Below, one piece after another: positions 23,893 through 35,800 of a stretch of DNA of 64,000 nucleotides (the first letter of the stretch is position 1; each line of letters opens with the position of its first letter). This DNA is from Neoarius graeffei (taxonomy: Eukaryota > Chordata > Actinopteri > Siluriformes > Ariidae): positions 12,730,798 to 12,794,797 of the forward strand of contig NC_083596.1 of NCBI RefSeq assembly GCF_027579695.1, read 5' to 3'. The translations under genes were made by a program, and so were the position numbers. The notes under the pieces were generated by a model that had not been told where the DNA came from, did no database searches, and worked only from the letters and a program-made list of their open reading frames with translations.

Positions 23893-26800
23893 GCATCTCA
23901 AAAAATTAGAATATTGTGAAAAAGTTCAATATTTTCCATCAGTTATTTAAGAAAGTGAAAATGTTATATATTATAGATTCATTACACATAAACAAATGTT
24001 TCAAGCATTTTTCTATTTTAAATTTTAATCAGTATGGCATACAGTACAAAAACAAAAAAAAAAAACCATCTCAAAATATTAGAATATTTCATTTCGAGTT
24101 TGAGTAAAACAGTATGAACACAGTGTATCTCTCGGTCTAGTTCAGTACACACAACCACAATCATGGGGAAGACTGCTGACTTGACTGTTGTCCAGAAGAT
24201 GATCACTGATGCCCTCCACAAGGAGGGTAAGCCACAAAAGGTCATTGCTGAAAAGGGTGGCTGGAAAAGGTGCACAAGCAACAGGGATGGCCGCAGTCTT
24301 GAGAGGATTGTCAAGAAAAGTTGATTCAGGAACTTGGGAGAGCTTCACAAGGAGTGGACTGAGGCTGGTGTCAGTGTATCAAGACCCATCACGAACAGAC
24401 ATCTTCAAGAAAGGGGCTACAACTTTCATATTCCTAATATCAAGCTACTCCTGAGCCAGAGACAATGTCAGAAGTGTGTTATTTGGGCTAAGGAGAGAAA
24501 GAAATGGACTGTTGCTCAGTGGTCCAAAGTCCTCTTTTCAGATGAAAGTACATTTTGCATTTAATTTGGAAATCACGGTTCTAGAGTCTGGAGGAAGAGT
24601 GGAGAGGCACAGAATCCAAGGTGTTTGAAGCCCAGTGTGAAGTTTCCACAGTCTGTGATGATTTGGGGTGCCATGTCATCTGTTGGTGTTGGTCCCTTGC
24701 ATTTTATCAAGTCCAAAGTCAACGCAGCCATCTACCAGGAGATTTTAGAGCACTTCATGCTTCCATCTGCTGACGAGCTTTTTGGAGATGCTGATTTCCT
24801 TTTCCAGCAGGACTTAGCACCTACCCACAGTGCCAAAACTACTACCAAATGGTTTGCTGACCATGATATTACTGTGTTTGATTGGCCAGCCAACTTGCCT
24901 GACCTGAACCCCAAAGAGAATCTATGGGGTATTGTCAAGAGGAAGATGAGAAACACCCGACCCAAAAATACAGATACGCTGAAGGCCGCTATCAAAGCAA
25001 CCTGGGCTTCAATAACACCTCAGCAGTGCCACAGACTGATCACCTCCATGCCACACCGCATTGATACAGTAATTCATGGTAAAGGAGCCCCAACCAAGTA
25101 TTGAGTGTATAAATTAATATACTTTTCAGAAGTTGGACATTTCTGTATTGTAAATCCTTTTTTTGATTGATCTTAGGGAATATTTTAATAATTTGAGATA
25201 CTGGATTTCTGATTTTCATGAGCTATAAGCCATAATCATCAAAATTAAAACAAAAAAGGCTTTAAATATTTCACTTCACATGTAATGAATATAGAATATA
25301 TGAAAGTTTACCTTTTTGCATTAAATTATGAAAAAAAAGGAACTTTTTCATGGTATTCTAATTTTTTGAGATGCACTTTTTATTTATTTTTTATTAATTA
25401 AAGAGAATGACTGCAATATCTTTTGAGCTTGGGTTGTGCTAATTAAAAGTTATTCCATGAAATCGAGTCGTACATGAGCAGCTAGCATCGAGTCGGCTAT
25501 AAGCCATGTATGACGAGATTGAGTGGAATAACTGTTTTATTCTATCCACATTCACTGGATTTTGTGAAACAGAGCATTTTTATTTTTTGAAAATTCGATA
25601 AACAAAAACTTTATACAAAACGTCCAACAAAATCATTTCCGCTTTGAATGTAAACAAACCGGCAAAATGACAGGAACAATTTGGGAAAAAATTCGATAAT
25701 AATAATTATTGAAAAATTATTTTTTTAAAAATGATACGTTCTTACCATCAAATACTTTTATTCCATATTTTGTTGTGCATTTTTTTGTATTTTTTGAGGT
25801 TTTCTTCTTCTTCTTTAGTGTTTTTGGTGGTTGGCAAACCAACTTTCCCCCGATATTACAGGGAAAAAAAAAAAAAAAAAAAACCTATATTCTTTTAGCT
25901 ATTTCTGTTTCTTTTAAATACCTGATAATTTGGGGGGGATTTTGTTTTCAAGTAGTTTTTATTAAATCCTCAGTTGGTTCAGTAACACGCGCCGCCATTT
26001 GTTTTTCTCTACTCACGGTATATGAGCTGATATCCTAGTAGTAGAGTAGCCAATCAGAGCGCGCGATTGCTCATATCAGGTGAATGTGGATAGAAATTAT
26101 ATACAAGAAATACTGCTGCAAACAGCGATCATCGGGGTCCAAGCACAAATCTGAAAATAACTGATATTTAGTTGCTAAAAACTTCAAAACAGAACCTTTG
26201 AAGGGGAGAAGGTTTGAGAAGATCTATTCACACCCTATAACTGGCAAGCACTGAATAAGAGAAGGATCCTGTGGAGATGAGATACCCTGTGAGTGCTCAA
26301 TGGTTGCAAGGTGCAAAGGTCGTCCAAGAAAGAGGTGAAGGTCGTAAACAAAGGCCATTTCGTCCGGGCAAACCAGGCTGAAGGCTCGACCACTCCTGCC
26401 AGCACGGGCTACACGACCTGCACAACCAAACAAGAGTCCATCAGAGCAGTGCAAGCTCATACACACATTCACAACAAAATAATATAGAATATATATATTT
26501 TTTAAAATAGTGTTTCGATTCATGCTAGTTAGCTAGCCAGTGTTGTCAGTAACGTGACTCAGGTTTGTTAGGGGTTTAAAAAAAAAACTACATTTCAGAG
26601 ACGGTATACAGTGGGCGGAGCCTGACGGGGATAGATTACATAACCTGAAAAATCCCAAACTGTTTCAGAAATTGCCCTCTTTAACAACTAATATGACAGT
26701 ATTGGTGGCTTAACATCTGGAAGTAGGTGCTGATCCTCAGCATTATCAGATTCACTTCCTGCCCATTCATCCAACAGTAAAATCCAAAACTTCTGTTTTT

Positions 26801-29800
26801 TTTCTGCCCCCTAGTGGACATGTTCATATTACACAAGTAAGAAGTCAGACAACCATATTCGATCTCAACCATATAAACCCTGGGCTCCACAAACCTCTCT
26901 GATTACAGTGATACGCTTTCGATACTAAAATCAGGTAAAAACTTCCTCCAAATACAGACAATTAAATTGATTTCAATTGAATTCCACAGTTAAACTGATT
27001 TCATTGTGCACTCAACATACCAACTCTGTGCAGAAAGAGCTTGGCTTTGGAGGGGAAGTTATAATTGATGACATTGTCCAGGAGCGGGATGTCAATACCG
27101 CGGGCTGCCACATCCGTCACCAGCAGCACCATTGCTTTGCGGTGGACAAAGCGACCGATGTTGATCTTTCTCGCCGTCTGGTCCAAAGCACTGTATATGT
27201 ACGCACACTCGATTCCTTGTGAAGTCAGTAGCTAGTTGTGAAAGATGTAAAGATTATTAATAATAATAATAATAAGAAACATATTCTTTATAACACCAAT
27301 CGCTATGTATAGAATATTTTATGCAGGATTTCTTTTTCCCCCCCAAAGCATTTTGTCCACCAGGATGATTTTAGTAATATCAAACGCAAAGCAATTATTA
27401 TAAGAGCAGCATATCAGGACATTCACAGTCTGTAAGCAGAAATTCCGCTTTCAGCACTGCGCCACTGAATTGTCAATTCTGATTAATTTTCTATAACGGC
27501 AGCTCTGAAGGTCAGGAATGGATCCAGACCGATACAACCAATGCACATGCATCGGTCAGAAATATATGTGCACCACTTGGCATCGGTCACGGGGCATTTG
27601 TTTACTACACTGCTAGCTGGCTACGCTCAACCAACAGATCAGTGGTTCATCTGATCACCTGTGGTAAGCGGTGATGCTTACCTGGCCCAATTACCTGTAT
27701 TCTCAGGATGCTTTGTATAGCGTGACCTAAGACAAAGAATCTAGGTCAAACCAATAAAATGCTTCAGAAAGAGGTTGAAATTCGAAATCCACCGCAAATA
27801 ACGGGCCGAGGCGAGGTCATAGTGGGCCGTGGCTGCCCTCTTTGGAAAGGTGTTCTACGCCACTGTAAAAATCCATAGTGATCTGGTAACAAGAGTGCTC
27901 TGAGAGGACAATATTCCCCGCTGGCAACTATGCCATCACTCTGGTAAAATGCGACTGAACTGAACGAACTTGCACACCTATTACCGACATATAACAAAGA
28001 ATCCTGTCAAGTTTCGTGAAATTCCTCCAAAAATTGTGAGGAGAGTTGATTTCAGAAGGTAAGTACCCTTCCAGGGACAGACAGATGGAAATCACCACGA
28101 CATAAGCCCCCTTCGGGCCTTTTAGCCAGCAGGGGATAACAATTGTGATGGAAGTTGATTTCAGAACGCAAGCGCACCTTGATGAAATTGCCAAAGTACA
28201 ACCCCGATTCCAAAAAAGTTGGGACAAAGTACAAATTGTAAATAAAAACGGAATGAAATAATTTACAAATCTCAAAAACTGATACTGTATTCACAATAGA
28301 ACATAGACAACATATCAAATGTCAAAAGTGAGACATTTTGAAATTTCATGCCAAATATTGGCTCATTTGAAACTTCGTGACAGCAACACATCTCAAAAAA
28401 GTTGGGACAGGGGCAATAAGAGGCTGGAAAAGTTAAAGGTACAAAAAAGGAACAGCTGGAGGACCAAATTGCAACTCATTAGGTCAATTGGCAATAGGTC
28501 ATTAACATGACTGGGTATAAAAAGAGCATCTTGGAGCGGCAGCGGCTCTCAGAAGTAAAGACGGGAAGAGGATCACCAATCCCCCTAATTCTGCGCCGAC
28601 AAATAGTGGAGCAATATCAGAAAGGAGTTCAACAGTATAAAATTGCAAAGAGTTTGAACACATCATCATCTACGGTGCATAATATCATCAAAAGATTCAG
28701 AGAATCTGGAAGAATCTCTGTGCGTAAGTGTCAAGGCCGGAAAACCATACTGGGTGCCCGTGATCTTCGGGCCCTTAGACGGCACTGCATCACATACAGG
28801 CATGCTTCTGTATTGGAAATCACAAAATGGGCTCAGGAATATTTCCAGAGAACATTATCTGTGAACACAATTCACCGTGCCATCCGCCGTTGCCAGCTAA
28901 AACTCTATAGTTCAAAGAAGAAGTCGTATCTAAACATGATCCAGAAGCGCAGACGTCTTCTCTGGGCCAAGGCTCATTTAAAATGGACTGTGGCAAAGTG
29001 GAAAACTGTTCTGTGGTCAGACGAATCAAAATTTGAAGCTCTTTATGGAAATCAAGGATGCCATGTCATTCGGACTAAAGAGGAGAAGGATGACCCAAGT
29101 TATCATCAGCACTCAGCCTGCAGTCCAGATCTTTCACTCATAGAAAACATTTGGCGCATTATAAAACGGAAGATACGACAAAAAAGACCTAAGACAGTTG
29201 AGCAACTAGAATCCTACATTAGACAAGAATGGGTTAACATTCCTATCCCTAAACTTGAGCAACTTGTCTCCTCAGTCCCCAGACGTTTACAGACTGTTGT
29301 AAAGAGAAAAGGGGATGTCTCACAGTGGTAAACATGGCCTTGTCCAAACTTTTTTGAGATGTGTTTTTGCCAGGAAATTTAAAATCACCTAATTTTTCTC
29401 TTTAAATGATACATTTTCTCAGTTTAAACATTTGATATGTCATCTATGTTCTATTCTGAATAAAATATGGAATTTTGAAACTTCCACATCATTGCATTCC
29501 GTTTTTATTTACAATTTGTACTTCGTCCCAACTTTTTTGGAATCGGGGTTGTACAAGTTTGTTAAAGCAGGGTTAGGTTATAAAAAAATATCCCAAGCTC
29601 TGAATATCTCAAGAAGCACTGTTCAATCCATCATTCAAAAATGGAAAAAGTATGGCACAACTGCAAACCTACCAAGACATGGCCGTCCACCTAAACTGAC
29701 AGAGCGAGCAAGGAGAGCACTGGTCAGAGAAGCAGCCAAGAGGCCCATGATCACTCTGGAGGAGCTGCAGAAATCCACAGCTCAGGTGGGAGAATCTATG

Positions 29801-32800
29801 CACAGGACAACTATAAGTCATACGCTCCACAAATCTGGCCTTTTTGGAAGAGTGGCAAGAAGAAAGCCATTGTTGAAAGACAGGCATAAGAAGTCCCGTT
29901 TGCAGTTTGCCAGAAGCCATGTAGGGGACACAGCAAACATGTGGAAGAAGGTGCTTTGGTCAGATGAGACCAAAGTTGAATTTTTTGGCCTAAATGCAAA
30001 ATGCTATGTGTGGTGGAAAACTAACACTGCTCATCACCCTGCACACACCATCCCCACTGTGGAACATGGTGGTGGCAGCATCATGCTATGGGGATGCTTT
30101 TCTTCAGCAGGGACAGGGAAGCTGGTCAGAGTTGATGGGAAGATGGATAGAGCTAAATACAGGGCAATCCTGGAAGAAAACCTGTTGGAAGCTGCAAAAG
30201 ACTTGAGACTGGGAAGGAGGTTCACCTTCCAGCAAGACAATGACCCTAAACATACAGCCAGAGCTACAATGGAATGGTTTCGATCAAAGAATATTCATGT
30301 GTTAGAATGGCCCAGTCAAAGTCCAGACCTAAATCCCATTGAGCATCTGTGGCAAGACTTGAAAATTGCTGTTCACAGATGCTCTCCATCCAATCTGGCT
30401 GAGCTTGAGCTATTCTGCAAAGAAGAATGGGCAAAAATTTCAGTGTCTAGATGTGCAAAGCTGGTAGAGACATACCACAAAAGACTTGCAGCTGTAATTG
30501 CAGCAAAAGGTGGCTTTACAAAGTATTGACGCAGGGGGGCTGAATACTAATGCACACCACATTTTTCAGATTTTTGTTTGTTTAAAATTTTGAAGACCAT
30601 TTATCATTTTCGTTTCACTTCACAATTATGTGCTACTCTGTGTTGGTCTATCACATAAAATCTCAATAAAAAAACTTTTAAGTTCGTGGCTGTAAGGTGG
30701 AAAAATGTGAAAAAGTTCAAGGGGTATGAATACTTTTTCAAGGCACTGTATGTCGTGGCAATGTCCGTCCATCCGTCCCAGGAAGGGTGCAAACCTTCTG
30801 AAATCAATTCCTCTCGCAATTTTTGGAGGAATTTCATGAAACTTGGCAGGATTCTTTGTTATATGTCGATAATACACACTGTAATTTAATTAAATTTAGT
30901 CACATTTTACCAGAGTTAGAGCCCTTGATTAACAAAATTATATTTTGACAATTTCATGATAGTGTGTTTTCCTTCTGAAATCAACTCCTCTCACAATTTG
31001 TGGAGGAATTTCTCGAAACTTGGTTAAAGGCATTGTTATGTGTCGGTAGTACGCATATTGTTATTTTGTTCAATTCGGTCGCATTTAACCAGAGTTGTGA
31101 CCCTTGATTAACAACCTTGTACTTTCACAATTTCATGAAGGTGTGCTCGCCTTCTGACATCAACTCCTCTCCCAATTTTTGGACGAATTTCTCGAAGCTT
31201 GGCGAGAAGCCTTGTTATATGACGGTAATACGCATATTGCGAGTTAATTTAGAGTTTTGACCCTTGATTAAATAACTTGTACTTTGACAGTTTCATGAGG
31301 GTGTACGTTCTTCTGAAATCAACTCTTCTCACAATTTGTGGAGGAATTTCACCAAACTTGGCAAAAGGCTTTGTTATATGACAGTTATACACATTTTGAA
31401 ATTTAATTTAATTTGGGCAAATTTTACCAGAGTTATGCCCTTCATTATTAAACTTCTCCAGAACTTTATCCCTGACCTGTCTGGTGAGTTCTTTGGTCTT
31501 CATGATGCTGTTTGTTCTTCAGTGTTCTCTAACAAACCACTGAGGCCTTCACAGAATAAGTGTATTTATGCTGAGAGTAAATTACACACAGTAGGACTCT
31601 ATTAACTAATCAGATGACTTCTGAAGGCAATTGATTGCACTAGATTGTATTTAGAGGTATCAGAGTACAGGGGGCTGAATACTAATGCACACCACATTTT
31701 TCAGATTTTTATTTGTTTAAAATTTTGAAGACCATTTATCATTTTCGTTTCACTTCACAATTATGTGCTACTCTGTGTTGGTCTATCACATAAAATCTCA
31801 ATAAAAAAACTTTTAAGTTCGTTGTATGTAAGGTGGAAAAATGTGAAAAAGTTCAAGGGGTATGAATACTTTTTCAAGGCACTGTAATCCCACTTAGGGC
31901 CTTTTGGCCAGCGGGGGATAAAAATTAGTAAAAATATTTCTGCAAAATGTGCATCTGTCAGATTCTTGGGCCGGATCAGTCCCTGGAAGGTGATTCCGGC
32001 TACAAGGCGAATCACAAAGTTATGTTAATGCGCTCATTCGAACATATTATTTCAACAGTGACATCACCAAACTCGTTCATTATTTTCCCTTTATCAGCAC
32101 ACGCCAATATGTTTTATTACTTATTTGGCACATTTTGTATTTTCTTGAGGGTCAAAGATGTAACCGTAGCAGTCAAAAGTTTGAACACACCTTCTAATTC
32201 AGTGTTTTTCTTTATTTTTATTCATTAAAAGACACTTCATGTCTTAAAGGGTGGCACGGTGGTGTAGTGGTTTGCACTGTTGCCTCACAGGAAGAAGGTT
32301 CTGGGTTCGAGCCCAGTAGCCGATGGAGGTCTTTCTGTGTGGAGTTTGCATGTTCTCCCCGTGTCTGCGTGGGTTTCTTCCGGGTGCTCCGGTTTCCCCT
32401 ACAGTCCAAAGACACGCAGTTAGGTTAACGTGGGGCAGGCTTGGGCTGAAGTGCCCTTGAGCAAGGTACCTAACCCCTAACTGCTCCCTGGGCGCTGTAG
32501 TATGGCTGCCCACTGCTCTGGGTGTGTGCGCACGCCTGTGTATGTTCACTGCTTCAGGTAGGTTAAATGCAGAGGATGAATCTCACTGTGCTTGAGTGTG
32601 CATGTGACAAATAAAGGTTTCTTCTTTCTTAAAGTAATGATGGATGTCGTTTCTCTTTACTTAGTTGAACGGTTCTTGATCTAATATGGATTATTACATC
32701 TGTGGTGTGGAATAGGCCTATTTACTGTATTTTTATTATTTACTATTCGATCTCAAACGCATTGGGGTGACAAGAAACTCATCCAGTAAATAACTTTTGA

Positions 32801-35800
32801 CGAGACACACCGGCTAATTGAAAAGCATTCCAGGTGATTACCTCATGAAGCTGGTTAAGATAATGCCAATAAAGCATCATCATAGGAAACGCTGGCTACT
32901 TCGAGGAATCTAACAAACATTTTTTTGTTTACCGCATAATTCCATAGTTTTGATGTCTTCAGTATTGTTCTATAATGTAGAAAATACAAAATACAGAAAA
33001 TCCTATGAATGAGTAGGGGTGCACAAACTTTCGACTGGTACTGTACGTTTTACACCTGGTTAAGGCTCCTGGTCCGTTACCTGGTTGAGATATTCCACAT
33101 GGTGTTTGGTGGCCACAAATACGACCGTCTGCTCCTGAGGCTTGACAACATTACGCAGAAGATAGAGCAACAGTGCAGGCTTGTCGTCCAGACGCAAGTG
33201 AAAAAACGACAACTAATGGAGAGAAACAAAAGTGGATTTTAGTTTCCTGTCACAATGAGCTGTCCTTCAAATCTCCTGCCATTTGTACCGTTACCTTTAA
33301 CTGATCGCTGAGCTTACTGTCGACATCGAGACGGATCAAGACTGGATCTGTTAATCCTGTGGAAGAGAGAACAGAGAGGTTTGCGACGTGCTGATGGAGA
33401 ACGGGATTATAACTGCGGCGTCTTTGCGTTAAATTATACTAAACCATCATATTTTGCTAACTCTGACAAAGTGATCAGCCTAACCGGCTCGAGCAAATTC
33501 CACAAGTAGTTTGGGCAGCGTGGCGGAGAACAGCAGGGTCTGCCGGGTTTCAGGGAGGCGTCTGATGATCTCCTGCAGTTGCTCAGTGAAACCCATTTCA
33601 AACAGTCTGTTGAAGAACCACAGCACAATCTGATTCACACAACCAAAAAAACACGGCCAGAATAGCAAAGCGCTGTGGTATGAGAGGAATAAAACACTGC
33701 CAGACTTTGCAGCGGTAAAACTAACACCATTTTGCACCAACCCATTACACAGTTGAATATTTAAATAATATTGCTGGCGTTGAGTGGTCTATCAGATTGC
33801 TGGGTTTCGGTCACGTAACTTTTCTTAGCGGTTTTACCGGAAGTGAAATAGCTGGGGGTCGAAACGGCTGCTGTAGTGCAAACAACCAGTGATAACTTAT
33901 CAGAGTACGCTCGTAATCTAGAAGCCACTGCTGGCTTTAGATATATTCAGAAGATTGCTATGTGCAATGGAATCGACCCCTACAGTCTGGGAAAGAAGGA
34001 TTTGTCATACGATCTCGAAAACTACCCTTCAGTCGAGTTCCCCGACATCTCGAACTATCTGCTGTTGCAGACGTCCTTCTGCACCGCAAAACAGATGAAA
34101 GTGTGGAAGAGTATGGAGACTTACAACTTTTTTCTACGTGGCTGGGTAAAGGACCTCGGTATCAAGTCGCTGCCGAATGGATCCTGTATTGTTTTTGGCC
34201 GTCTAAGTTTTTTTTTAAGCTTTTCGTTTGCGTCTTTACAACGAAGTGCTGGAAGTTGAAGTGTAAACGAACAACAGTTGGCTTGATTCTCACTTGTGTT
34301 GGCTCTTATCTCTCAGCTAAATCATTCACAAAGATCATCAGAAACCCCTTTAAAGACCTGGATCTTAGTTAAACAAGACGGAGAAGTGATCACGGCGCAT
34401 TACAACTGTACGGCTGGGGAAAAATTTTGCCGTGACCTTCATGCATATGGACTTTGTGAGGAGTAAACAAAGAAATATCTGGGGACTTTAGCGCTTTGTG
34501 ACTAAAAAAAAAAAAAGTACCATAAAATAATGACACACAGCAAGAAAAGTACTTGGAAAAACACGAAGGACGTAGCTGAGAGAGAAATACAAACCTTTCA
34601 CCAAGTGATCACTGCAAACTCGAGCATGCTTTGACTCGGCTCCCTTCGATTTCAGTCAGAGGTTCAAAAGCCACCTTTCTCAGCGTCTTTTTGTGAAATC
34701 CTGTGTTTGCTCACCCTTTTTTATTAGTTCACGGGGAACCCTGAAGAAACTTTTATCAGTTTCACAATTCGAACAACCTACCGGTAAAACAACGCAAGCG
34801 TAAGACATTTTTCATGCGAGTGATGCACCTTCTCCGTACAAACGCTTTGTCAGCTGAGCTTTGGTAGACCACCAGCTAAAGTTTTGAATAACTAATGAGG
34901 TGGATGTGACATCATGTGAAACCCAGCAATATTATTATTTCATTCAGCTAGTATGATATCGAACGAGCTGCTGAATGGAATATATCTGATATACCACGAA
35001 AAAAGCCATTATTATTATTCATACACATTATTTTCGGGTGTTCAACATGTCTTTCTTTTTCAAAATTCTCTCAAAATCTTCCGTATTTAACAAAGCAAAC
35101 CTGCTCAACGTCACACTGGCACTAAATGTACATTTATGGATGCTCAAAAAAATAAAAATAATACTTCCTACTATCTCATGCTCTCTTTGCAAAATTGCCA
35201 TCCCAAGTTGGGCTCTTTTCCGGAGCCACAACCAGGACTGCATTCTCGTCCTCCTCTTCGGATTTTTTCCCCATACATATAATTCACAATTATTCGCCCA
35301 AGGCGAGGTGAATATCGGTAGATAATAACTGAGACAAAGTCAAGTTAACCGATATTCACTGAGTCTGAGGTGGATAATTGTTTTAGGGTGTTTTCACACC
35401 CGGTCCCCTTTAAAGGAACCAGACTCAGTCCTCTTTAAGTGGACCAAAAAGTGGACCAACAGAAAAATAACTCAGTTCTTTTTGTGTTCACACTGTGAAT
35501 TTATTACAAAGAGGACTGGGTTCTCTTTCTGGTCCAGTTAAGCTTTGATGGGGCCTCAGTCCTCTTTCTGTTCACACCAGGTCCTAGAGCCCTCAGACCC
35601 CCAGTGCAAGGAATTCTGGGTAATTTTCTCTTGAATCAAAATGTCTGCTGCCATGCTTGCCCTGCTGTATTCTTTGATCAAAATAGTGCGGATTAAGGAA
35701 AATAAATTTTATATTATATATATATAAAATATAATATAGTTATATTATTGTGGCCGACTCATCAGTCAGTAAGTTCAGAGAACTGTAAAGCGGCTGTGGT

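Larger units (their letters stand above)
33745..35015. mobile_element. Palindromic MITE (22054 family) carrying an inserted element
   Basis: Left arm near 33752-33798 (ATATTTAAATAATATTG... CTATCAG) and right arm near 34940-35005 (CTGAATGGAATATATCTGAT) match the two sides of 22054-22185. Confidence 0.55.
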
